From: Apostichopus parvimensis
Lineage: Eukaryota; Echinodermata; Holothuroidea; Aspidochirotida; Stichopodidae
Reading direction: 5' to 3'
Assembly: GCA_000934455.1 (NCBI GenBank)
Contig: KN885183.1
Span: forward strand, 24,051-85,157
Length of the DNA stretch: 61,107 nt
Made by a program: the position numbers and the translations under genes
Shown here: piece after piece, positions 1 to 11,165 of the stretch
Layout of the letters: each line of letters begins with the position of its first letter
Position numbering within the stretch: the first letter of the stretch is position 1
Notes under the pieces: model-generated
Told to the model about the DNA's origin: nothing
What the model saw: only the letters and a program-made list of their open reading frames with translations
Database searches by the model: none

Positions 1-223
1 TATTTGAATCATGTATACCAATGGCTACTTAACATGAAAGCTTTGCTCCAAATGTACAGACACAAAGTAGTTAGGAGAGAAAAAAAATTAAGGTTTACCA
101 TGAAATAATGTAAATTTTAACCCTTAAATCTACACATTAAATGTTCCTCCTTCTTTTCCTTTTTTTCATCTGTAACAGACCAACTACCTGGTGACTGACT
201 TAATATTCGGTTCAAATTGAACA

Positions 224-1991
224 ATGGATTGGCATTTCAAGGAACAATACTCAGAAGGTGTAATTTTAATTTGATCATCTCGATAATTCGCTCACAATAG
301 GTGGATTGACTGGGCTTGTATTGTCTTTATAGTTAAGGACTCACGTTAATGTTAGGATACTGTAGTTTTTCCATGTGACATCCATATTAGTTAATTTTAC
401 ACAACTTGTAAATTTTAATTAATTTTGTTTTAACAGTTATATTAACCTTCATGTTTATGTAAAACTTGGACATGATGAAACACTGTCCCTCTTTTGAAAA
501 GTAGTCACTTGTTAGTTGTTATTTACAAAATTGATTAGTTCATGTTCAGTCGGTAGCCCTTGTTATCTTACATCCGCGTGAGTTGAAAATGAGCGCACAG
601 TTAAGCTATAAATTTAGTCTGTTTATCATCAACCGGGTTCACAGTTTTTCAATCCACGCGTGTAATGTGCTACAGTGCTTCGTGTTTTAGAATGTATACT
701 AGGAATGGTTGATGTTGAAGCCCACGTATCGCTACAATCAGGGGGTAGGAAGCTTCCAAAAAGTGGGGGCACAACATCCGAGGGGCACTTTAATTCTCAT
801 TCCACAACCACCACCCGTTATGTTATAAACCGATACACACCGGCCATATCACTATGATGATGTGTTAGTATGCTATCAATACTATTATGGTGCACGTGAA
901 TAATTAAAATATTAACAAAGGCTTAAGATATCCAAAAGACAGTTCTTCATCAAAGGGGCACATTTTATTTGCCGGTAGGGCACATTTTCTTTTTTGGAAA
1001 AATAAGTGGGGGCACGTGCACCCAGTCCCCCCCCCCCCGACTCCTACCCCCTGGCTACAATACAAGTGTACATCTCTAAGTCTAACAAGGCCACTCCGTG
1101 AAGCTAATTGTTATTGCGCGTGTTTTGTTTCCATAATTAAGATGTTTTTGGTAGACGTTGGATATCCTACGTGCATGCATGTTCTAAGCGCTGGATTAAT
1201 TCGTAGATTGGATGCAATGTTCAAGAATGTAGGTCCGTAATTGCGTTCGATTACTGTGTTAGTATCTTAACTGTGCTACTACCGGGGACATGGACTCACC
1301 TAAAATTACCAGCTACATATACCATACACTTTATTTGTACGATCTTTTGGTTTCACGGTCTTCAACCATGACATGAATATTCATTTGTACCTTCACAGAA
1401 GAGCGAATTGCAGAATCGGCTGACCTCAGAGCCAAGAATCCAGGCCGTATTCCGGTAATTGTTGAGTAAGCTCCCAGGTCATCCATAGCAGAGATCGACA
1501 AGACCAAGTTTTTAGTCCCCTCAGACCTAACTGTAGCACAGTTTATGTACATGATCAGAAGACGTCTGCAATATCCACCAGAAAAGGCAATGTTCTTATT
1601 CATACAAGAAATATTACCCACAACATCGTAAGTCCGGTTTTTTTTGGGGGGGGGGGGGTGTTGTGTTCTCTTCCATCAAACTGTTTCTGTTTAACCGACA
1701 AGCCTACAAACAATAGTTTCTAAACTTGACCTAACAAGAGAAGGTTTGCCACGCCTCTCTAAATCCGTAATTCTGGCCCTGGTATGTGTGAACCACTGAC
1801 TAATTGACATATTGTCAATTACTAAAACTGATTATTTATTTATTATTCAGATTTATGTCGATGGTTGGCAATCACTGAATTGAATCCATCTTTTGCTTCA
1901 CAGGGCCACAATGGGAGCCATTTACCAAGAACACAAGGATCCCGATGGATTCTTGTACGTTGCTTACAGCGGGGAGAATACTTTGGAATGA
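224..1991 (+). pseudogene. GATE-16/GABARAPL2-like ATG8 gene, damaged copy
   Basis: Three exons at 224-257, 1399-1627 and 1904-1991 (34, 229 and 88 nt) join in phase. They read as an ATG8-family ubiquitin-like protein that would take part in autophagosome and Golgi membrane traffic. Recognisable segments are [35 protein letters not shown] and [13 protein letters not shown]. Two defects are seen. An in-frame TAA at 1467-1469 (codon 35) lies where the intact copy has AAA (Lys). The C-terminus reads TLE-stop instead of TFG-stop, so the glycine needed for lipid conjugation is missing. Exon 1 follows an acceptor at 178, so a 5'UTR exon probably lies left of the window. The donor after exon 1 is the weak GTGTAA. 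Apart from these lesions the frame is open and all splice sites are present, so decay looks recent. A polymorphic stop or an assembly error remains possible. Confidence 0.85.
739..1053 (+). mobile_element. hAT-like MITE, family A, copy 1
   Basis: A 315-bp element flanked on both sides by the exact 8-bp duplication GCTACAAT (731-738 and 1054-1061). Its ends form the inverted repeat CAGGGGGTAGGA / TCCTACCCCCTG. The 8-bp duplication and CAG termini are typical of the hAT superfamily. No transposase is encoded. It lies in intron 1 of the damaged ATG8 gene. A second copy lies at 44797-45087. Confidence 0.85.
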
Positions 1992-2685
1992 AATTTGCTC
2001 AAAGTTCACGTTGTTAAACCATGGTATGATAAAAGTTGTTGTATTTATATTATTCGACATAATACATGTATGGTAAATTTGGATACATAAAAATTTGAAG
2101 AAAAACAAAGTCCTTTCTTCCCCGTGTTTTTCTGTATTTTACTATGCATGGTTTAATATCACACAGAAAAATACGTACAATGTCTGCATGATTCATTTAA
2201 CTACATATATTTGTTATCCTGAAAACGTGAGCAGAAGTCGTAATTTGAAACCATTTTTTGCCCACTCAAATAAATGCCCGCATGTTATCGCAGGGGAAAT
2301 AAAACCAAACACAAACATCAATTCAATGTTAGGTTAGCATATCTGTATTGCAACGATACCACAACACGCTGCAAAATGGCCCATGTTTGGTTTCCTCATG
2401 CTGATGATGATTTAATGGTACAATATTCCTACTACACATGTTACTTAATAAAGGAACTAAGAAACAAAACAAAAAAAAACATCTCGATGACCAGAAGCCC
2501 AGAGAAGGTTTACTGATTCCTTGCCATGTTTCACATGAGATCATTTAACATTCAACATGAACAATTAGTTCATTGTACTCAACAGGCAGTTGGACCCACA
2601 TACCAATTTTGAAGTTCATCAAAGCCTCAAATGGCAAAACTCAAAGAAAAATCTCTTTGATAGCTTTGGTCAAATATCGTACATC

Positions 2686-5600
2686 TTAAAAATCCAAAGT
2701 TGTCTGCACCCAATTGGGGAATTTAGACATGAAGGCCGATCTGTCCTGTTGATGTCGAGTAGCTGCTCTCTTGTATTCGTCGTAAGTCTGTAGGTTTTCG
2801 TCTCTGCAGGAAACAACGTTTATAGCAGAAAAGAAATCGTTCGAACTGAAGTCAAACTCATACGAAAGAAGACACTTACACAGTCTGCGTTTACGAACGT
2901 TATATACAAGAAAAAAATAGAAATAAATGTGGAATACAATAAATGGTTCAAAACATTTCCCGTGATGCTGATTATAAAATTCAGAACAACAGCGAACTTC
3001 CCGCGCTGGGCCGTGTGACACATACCTTGTAGTGTGCGAGAGTAGTCATTTGACATTACCCTAGTGAGCAGGTTGGTATTTAGGAAGGCTCATCATTTAC
3101 CGTGAATGGCACTTTTACATTCACGAAGCCTGTGCATTTTAGTTAGGCTAAATTTTTCCATTGACTTCAGTGTGGTTAGGCTACACACAATCATGGGATG
3201 TCAGTATTGTGGAAGGGCAAATGATATCGTAACCAATTGTACGGCAATAAACCAAGGCACAATGAAAGCGAACAATAGACCATTGATAAGTTGTGACGGA
3301 CTGTGTAAGTAAGCTCCTATTCAAAAATGTCTGTCACTCTTTCTTGTTGCTAAGAGATCTGGATTTTATTATACCATTTGCCGGTAGACCAAAAAAAAAA
3401 CTTGCATTTTTCTGCCAGGAAACATTCTGAACATAAAACTGTCACTGTAATAATCAGGTCCCATCTTCTGAAATATATTTCGGGGGCACTAAAGATTAGC
3501 TGCACATGTAAGTTTGTTCAGTGGCAGCACGTTTCGCAAGCGGGTAATCCTCAGTTTTTTACTGATGTTTTCTTTCGCTCTACAACAGATAGAATGAATA
3601 AGTTTCAATATGTTTTATCTTGACAATGTAACAAGACATATGATAGGAGTTTTTCCAATGTGTTTCTGTTTCCGAAAAATATCAACGTCATCTGCAATAA
3701 TACGGAAGCCCATTAGGGCCAAGGTTGTTTTTTTCCCCCTTGAAATCCGAAATCCTTATTTTAAAATCCGAAATCTATTTTTTAAAATCCGAAATCCTTA
3801 TTTTGAAATCCGAAATCCTTATTTTAAAATCCGAAATCCTTATTTTAAAATCCGAAATCCATTTTTTGAAATCCGAAATTCTTATTTTAAAACCGAAATC
3901 TGTTTTTTAAAATCCGAAATCCTTATTTTAAAATCCGAAATCTATTTATTTTAAAATCCGAAATCTATTTTTTGAAATCCGAAATCTGTTTTTCGAAATC
4001 CGAAATCTATTGCTTTCAGAAAATGGCCCGTAGTTTGTCACTATGTTGTCAATAGCTAACATTTTGATAACACTAGCAACGACTGCAAAAGTCGCCCGTA
4101 CATTCAAAAAATAGATTTCGGATTTCAAAAAATAGATTTCGGATTTCGAAAAATAGATTTCGGATTTCAAAAAATAGATTTCGGATTTTAAAAAACAGAT
4201 TTCGGATTTCAAAAAATAGATTTCGGATTTCAAAATAAGGATTTCGGATTTCAAAATAAGGATTTCGGATTTTATAAAACAGATTTCGGATTTTAAAAAA
4301 TAGAATTCGAAATTTTAAAATAAGGATTTCGGATTTCATAAAATAGATTTCGGATTTTAAAAAATAGATTTCGGATTCCAAAAAATAGATTTCGGATTTT
4401 AAAATAAGGATTTCAGATTTCGGATTTTAAAAAACAGATTTCGGATTTCAAAAAACAGATTTCGGATTTCAAAAAATAGATTTCGGATTTTAAAATAAGG
4501 ATTTCGGATTTCAAGGAAAAAAAACAACCTTGGCCCTAATGGGCTTCCGTAGCTTCCGTACAATCACGAATAGTAATGATATCTCTTTTATACGGCACTA
4601 CATGCAACTCTAGAAGAGTTACGACCTAGGGTTCTTCACAAAAACAAACTGATACTGACTATACAAAAGGCCCGAGTAAAATTTAATTTGGAAATGCTGC
4701 AAGTAAAGCTCATGTGTAATAGAACAATTAAAGGCAGCAAATTCCAATGAAATATGCCAAATGTACTATAAGAATGATAGAGATAGGGATGTAGTTGAGA
4801 AGTAGGAAGGCCAACAAGATTTTCCTTAGAACTACAGAGATTTCTGGCAGGTTCAAGGGTCATGCAGAAGTTCAATGACATTGATAAGGAGGATAGCATG
4901 TAGTCGATGAAAATAAAACAAAGGACCTTAGACAAGAGTCTCTGCTCCACACGCAGTCGCTGAAGCTGTTAACATTCACAGGCTATTAGAGACAGCATCC
5001 CTTTAAATTATTGCTTACATCAGCATTAATTATCCCATTCCAAGAAAAACCACTTTTGCCAAAGTAATTAAAGAAACCACCCTCCAGTTTAATAAGTTAT
5101 GTGATTACATAACAAGCTTCCTGGCCTTGATTGCATATTAGGAACTTAATGTAGATAGAGTAGTCAAATTAAATTTGCATACAGCTCTTCAAATAAGACA
5201 ATACTTCGGGGAACCATGAGTGTTCAAATTATTACGTCAATACGTCAAAGTACGGGCTTTATTTATGTGTGGTTACAATGTGTGATACAACTACGGTCAA
5301 TATCCACTTCAAGGCTGTTTGATGGGTTTCTACGAAAATCCAAGATTGGAATCAACAACTCTCAGCTTCATGACGGATACACAAAGTTATGGTGTTAAAG
5401 ATGTCTTAAGAATTGTCTCGTCTCGTCAAAAAAATTCTTTGTGAATTTTCCATTTCATAAAAGGGTGTATGTTTACAATTCAAAGTACTGTAATAAATTA
5501 TCCTACCAAAGAAAACCTTGCACCCCCCCCCAAATTATTTTTAATTTTTATAAAGAATGAACTTACAATAATGTATGTGGGCGCTCTTCAACTGGGATGG

Positions 5601-8600
5601 AGTCCACCAGGGCCTTGAAGCTGCTGAACAGAGAGGCACTGCTTATGTGGCATCTGCAATATGAAGGAGTACATGTACTGAAGCGAAAAAGTAGTCACCC
5701 CCTCCCCCCCCTCCCTCCTCACTGTTACTGTTCCCCTCCAATGTTCAACGTATATAGAATAAATGCACCAAGGAAAGACAGTAACAGGTTCTACTGAAAG
5801 CTAAACCAGTGAACACTATTTGTCTCAGGTAGTTTAAAGATTTTCCATGTAACCAAGGTCAAGTTGAGTCGTGTTAGGATCATGCGCACAGTGTGCGGCG
5901 GGCTTTAGAAGTGGAAATTGCACCTTCCTAATTTGAAGTTGGATATAGAAGATTCTGTGGTATGCATTTGAGCAGTGGGACTGGTGTAAAAGAGTGGAAG
6001 AAATGTCTTTCTTACCTAGAAGTAGATTTATTCCAGTTCTTAGCCGTCACTCCAAGCCTTTTGCCGTTGACGGATACTTCCAAGCTGTCACGTGACACCA
6101 AACACCAGACAATAGCTGTAAAATTTTAATGAAAATACGAACATAAATTAAAGAATTCTTATCACAAACATATGGCATATGAACAAAAGAAGATGGTACA
6201 ATTCTCAAAATGGGGTAACACACCTCTCTTTCATAAAATGGCTCTGTCACTGGCCCTCTTTGAACCCAGTTAAACCATACACCAAACTTTTCCATAATTT
6301 TTTTAAAAATCATTTTTGTAATTATTAGTATTAATTATTACCATGTAGTCATTTGTATCATCGTTACATGGCTAAATAAGAAAAAGAAGTTAAAAAAGAA
6401 AGAAAAAAGAAAAAAAAGGCTGCATTCTCCACATAAATTTGATCAGGATTTGAATTCATTGAGGGCTTATACAACAGTTAATACCTGAACCACAAGGTGT
6501 CAGCTTGCCTTTGCGCACATCGTGCCTCTTTGTTACTTCATGTTTGGAATATTTAAAGCAAAGTTGGGTATTGTATATAGATGGATAGATTGGTGGCAGC
6601 ATTGACATACTAGTCAGTCTGCCAGTCACAGCCCTCTCCATGGCAGCTTGGTTGTAAGGGCAGCTGTAAAATATAAAAAAAAGGGTAAAATATATTACAT
6701 AATTGATAAAAGAGATCTTCACAAAATCATGATACCATGAACTTATTTTGAAAAATGAGTACTACCTTTGGATAAAGGTTTTTTTAGTACACACTAAACA
6801 ACACAGGACCTCTGTCGCCAACTGATATTCATCCGTATATAGTTGGTCCCAACTCTTGGCTACCCTCCAACTCCCCTCCACTCCCCCCTTCCCCCTCCCT
6901 CCTTCAAACATTAACTGATGAGTCTGTGATCGTTATACCATGATTTACAGAAAATTCATATGAACTGTTGTGAACATACCAAGGTCAATCAATTGAGTTC
7001 TACTCTATTTGTCACTATTGCTATAAACCATCACATGTACAATCTTATACCTTTCTGGCTGTGAGGGTATGAATGTGGAATTACTTAAAAATTTGGAGGA
7101 GAAAAATACAGTATTTAGCAAAATTCAGACACAGTGATTTTGTCTTGCAATGCAGCTAACAAGAACCTTTTACAGAGAGTACAACACTTAAAATCTCTTA
7201 ACAACAAATCAATTCTGAAGAAAACAACAATAAGAAACGGAAGCAAACAACCAACAAAGAAAAGTATGACCTGCTTCCCTTATTTTTCCTTTATTTTTTT
7301 CTTTGGATCTTCAATCATAACACACAAGGCTCTATCGCTCAGCAGTCAACTTACTTTGCAACAACAATGGATGAAAGTCTTATAGGCTCAGGTAGGAAGT
7401 GAGAAAGCAGAGCTCCTTGACACCCGAGGGCCGTCCAGCGCATTAATTTATCGCTACAAGACATAGAAAGAGATGGGTCTCCCCTGCCTGGTTTCGTACG
7501 TAGTACACCAGTCACATGATAGTCCGATCCAGCCAGCAGAGAATCTTGCTCTTCGCCAGACACGCACTTGGCTCCGGTCCGATAAATATCTTCCTTAATA
7601 CATGTTTGATTGCTTGTGCAGGTTGTTTCTCGATCAGCATTGTTTGATTCTTTTGTATGTTGATCAGCATTGTTTGATTCTATTTTTTGTCGATCAGCAT
7701 TGTTTGATTCTATTGTTTGTTGATCAGCATTGTTTGATTCTATTGTTTCTGTCGCGTCGTGATCACCTCTTGTTCTATAAGTGTCCCCTGTGTCTATTTC
7801 TGTTCTTTCTTCCTTGTCGATTCCATTACGTAACGATACAGACTCGCTCCGTTCGGTAACTTTGGATACACAGACTCTCTTAGCTGGTCTGCTCCTGGAC
7901 AATTCTCTGTCTCTTTTCTGTATCTTCTGATCACAGCCTTTACGTTGTTCCCGGTTCGGTGACTCTTTCTCATCTGGCTGGGTATCTCCTGTTGGTATCT
8001 TCTTTGGAAAGATTGATGCGTCACCACCTTATAAAGAAAAGCATCAAAAGTCCTGAGAAAATATTTCTACACTTTTACTGTACCTGTATGAAACATGTAT
8101 CACTAGAAACTACTTGACATGTACTGTACAAAACTGGTTGTCCAAAAGGGTCAAATGAAGAATCTAAGGCTTGTTCTCTGAACTCAAAGGAGATTTTTCT
8201 TTGGGCAACCTGCAGGGCTCATGATATTTCTGCTCGATATCTGGTCAACTTGGACCATCAAGCAGCTGTCTTTTAAATTAGGCCCTTCCCCCTCCCCCCT
8301 CACCCTCCCCTTGTAACTATCACAGTGCCACATGATGGTGAGCCACTGGAGAATTCTATTATAAATAAATGGTTAACTTGACCATTTTCTTTTTCAGACA
8401 TGGATATTGATATTGACCCCTAATGCACATTGAGCTTGAGAAGAAGCATACAGTGTACAATAATCCAAGGAAAAGTAGCGGGTACTTACATGGTGTATGA
8501 CTACAGAAGAAATGGAACTTGATGTTATCCTTGAGTTGGCAACATCTTGATTTACTTTGTAGAAGGAAAATACTGGTTTGGTTAGAATAGGCAAGCACCA

Positions 8601-11165
8601 GTTGGTTGTACAGATACCTTCAAAGAGGAAAGAGATAATTTCTTAAATGATGTGATTATGGTGCCTTAGAATCACAGAGCTACATAATCGAAAATTAGCC
8701 TATCATGTAAAACAGTTCTATCAAAAAGTCCTCACAAAGTGTGTAATTCTCAAAGTCCTCACAAAGAAAACTTATACCTTTATCTTGTGTTGTTAAATTA
8801 TGTCACGCCTTATGCTATACAGAAAAAAAATTCCAATTGTAAAATTCAAATAGTACTTAACAGTTAATTTTATATATGTTTAGACATTGAATTAATTATT
8901 CACAACAATTGAATTAAATATGAATTCACACAAACATGGTTTTTGATAGTTTCACATTTCATAAATTTGACATTACCTGCTTTGATTTTAGTGAAAAGCA
9001 CAAATTTACCATGCAAGACAATTGTTCTCTTGTACTGTTTAAATTTTACTGTGAACAGGTTCTGCAATTTAAAGATGAGCCAGTTTCACTAAGAGTTTGG
9101 GTATAAAGAACAGAGTAACGTTCAGTATAAATGGGAGCTGATTGCATGCTTTTTCCAAATTTTGTTTGCAAGTAGAAAATTTTGTGACTTTAAAACTGCT
9201 TTTTCTTGTTGGTTTAGGTAATTAGGTGACCAGACGTCCCCGATTTTCGGGGACAGTCCCTAATTACAGTGTGCTGTCCCCGATGAACAAGTGTCCCCGA
9301 AAATGTCCCCGATTCGTCAAAATGTTCAGGAATTTCGAAAATATCCCACATTATTAGTAAAATAATTGTAAAAACAAAAGTTAGTCAAGTGTGCAGTCGC
9401 AGAACGGAACTAACTAGTATTTCAGGTGGGCCAGTGTAAAGTGGAAACACTGTTAAAATATATTTCAGATCGATCTAGCCTAGCACTCTTTCGTAAATAA
9501 AGTAAGTAAATTTCATCAAAGAAAAAGCTACATTTTTGAAAATAAAATTGATTTAAAAAGTGCTTTTAAGTATCACCATTTTACATCTAGGCACTTTTTT
9601 CCCAACCCCCTCCCCTTAGACCCCTCCCCCATATCAGTCACGCAATAAATGTCCCTGATTCCTGTTAGGCAAATATGGTCACCTTTGTTTAAGGCTATTA
9701 AAGCAGATGCTATTAAAGTAAGATTTTACCAAATTTCCAAATATTACTTCGATCATTAGATGTAACAGTACCTTAGAAATCCTCTTCTTGCTAAAACTTC
9801 TGCATGACTGTCATTAAGGGTCTCCCCTAAGAAACAAAAAGAAGGCATTTATAGTCAACATGGTCTGTGAACATAATAGCAACCATCCTTAGTCGGTTTA
9901 AGGCCTGTTATGCTGGATAAAATGTTTGCAGTCTTCATGTTGCATCTTAACAAAACTAAGTTCAAAGAGTTCAGTTCACTTCTTACTAACAATCTGATGA
10001 CCTTTAAGTCTTATAAACAAGCTTGGCAATATCAGTGCAAGGAGCCCTAAGACGTGCTGTCCAAAATAATTTTTGATTGATTAATTTTCATATTCACATT
10101 GTCTTCTTTTTTTTTTTCTTTTTTTTTGGGGGGGGGGGGGTGGAGTTATCTAGTGTTTGATGATTAGGTTTCATTTATCTGGCAGAGGGTTGGAGGAGGG
10201 AGAGGGAACAGCAGTAGTTTCTTCAAAGATCCATACTGGAATTTTGCTCACTTGATTTGGATCATTTGAAGCATATGTGAACAACTAATTACAAAAAGTC
10301 ACAATCTCACTGTTGTAAGTTCTATGGAAGCAGATACTGTACAGGTTAGTCTAACTTCCAGTTCATTAAATAGTCCTGTCACACCTACCTTTGGGATCCA
10401 TATTTTTCTTCCCTATGCATTTGGTACCTGTAGCTAAAGATACTACTGTGCAGCTGCCATCGCCTGCAAAGATGTATTAAAAACAATAAAGATTTGTATG
10501 GTATTGAATCTACTTGTCTATGTATATATCTAGTTATTACATGTCCAGTGTAAGTTAACTAATGTAAGGAAGAATCAAAGCCTTTTACTGCCTGGTGAAT
10601 TAGTTTTAACTTTCTAAAAAGATATATACAAAATTCCATTAGCATACACTTCCGCAGATTCGATATCAACCTCAATAACTATCCCCGATTCCTATCAATA
10701 TGCGAATAGACTCGGTTAAGTTCAATGCTATCAAGACTCAAGTATCAGCAAATGTACCGCCGTGAGGTGCTACTGCTAGGCCTATATTCTCTAGTCTTAA
10801 TTCCATTACATCAAATTTGATTACAGCCGAAGTCCAGGAACTGTAATCATGACATGTATCATTCCATTTGATTCCCTCTCCCTTCTCCGACCCTCTAGCC
10901 CCCCCCCCCCCCACACCGCATTCTTCTGGGCGGCACACGTTCACATGCTTCTTCAGTTCGTGAAACTGGTCCCCACCATTAAACAATACCCATCTTGACA
11001 TTTCACTTGTAAGGTCAAGATTCGAGACTGCATTGGTGATAGAAACCTACTTTCGAGAACGAATCCTGCCAGAAGTGTCCATTCTCGTCCCTCCTGTGGT
11101 TTACCATGTTTTGGTAATTGGTAATAGCAGTTAAAGCACGCGCGACATATTTCAGTGGCATCCAT
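2686..11165 (-). CDS. ADAT1: tRNA-specific adenosine deaminase 1 (ADAT1)
   Basis: ADAT1 deaminates adenosine 37 to inosine in eukaryotic tRNA-Ala. Exons on the minus strand: 11165-11051, 10463-10389, 9826-9772, 8617-8490, 8027-7355, 6663-6485, 6115-6016, 5653-5567 and 2803-2686. They join without a frame break into 509 residues (human, from memory, about 502). The catalytic signature of the ADAR/ADAT deaminase fold is complete: HAE at about residues 71-73 (zinc ligand and proton-shuttle Glu), SHTPCGDAS with Cys at about 125 split across exons 4 and 5, and SMSCSDK with Cys at about 315. CKPG-like and [12 protein letters not shown] segments also match the family. The ATG at 11165 is chosen because MDATEIC aligns with the family N-terminus; the upstream in-frame codons contain no ATG. 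The linker between the PCG and SCSDK motifs is unusually long and contains a coding minisatellite. The last intron (2804-5566) hosts a foldback element. Confidence 0.95.
3701..4551. mobile_element. foldback element with opposed tandem-repeat arms
   Basis: An 850-bp inverted structure inside ADAT1 intron 8. The outer ends are near-identical inverted repeats of about 50 bp beginning TACGGAAGCCCATTAGGGCC (left 3701, right ending about 4551). Each arm then carries a tandem array of ~20-21-bp units built on AAATCCGAAATC. The left arm (about 3741-4010) has about 13 units and the right arm (about 4106-4515) about 20 units in reverse orientation. They surround a unique ~95-bp loop (4011-4105). Long open frames through the arms (repeated LKSEI) are a consequence of the repeat. 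The layout resembles foldback transposons such as Drosophila FB and sea urchin TU. No clear target duplication was found. Confidence 0.8.
7631..7750 (-). repeat. in-frame coding minisatellite in ADAT1 exon 5
   Basis: Four tandem copies of a 30-bp unit containing GATCAGCATTGTTTGATTCT on the plus strand. On the coding strand each unit gives a 10-residue repeat around ESNNAD(Q/R), at about residues 217-257. The period is a multiple of three, so copy changes keep the frame. It falls in the variable linker between two catalytic cysteine motifs. Confidence 0.9.
9224..9684. mobile_element. dispersed repeat with AGGTGACCA ends
   Basis: A 461-bp segment in ADAT1 intron 3 whose two ends are inverted (AGGTGACCAGACG on the left, TGGTCACCT on the right). 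It contains several GTCCCCGA motifs and, near its right end, a CCCCTTAGACCCCTCCCCC module shared with other elements here. The flanks are only loosely similar, so a target duplication is not established. It is probably a non-autonomous DNA transposon. Confidence 0.55.

Noticed and set aside
1331-1621. 96-residue minus-strand open frame resembling the 42994-43287 plus-strand frame
   Set aside because: Both are antisense shadows of ATG8 exon 2; their mutual similarity comes from the true coding strands, which carry the splice signals.
3610-4381. Open frames with repeated LKSEI/FKIRN residues, possible repeat protein
   Set aside because: They arise from the ~21-bp foldback arrays, appear on both strands and several frames, and lack a start and splice context.
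7602-7859. Plus-strand repeat-bearing open frame
   Set aside because: Antisense of ADAT1 exon 5, whose coding strand carries the deaminase motifs.
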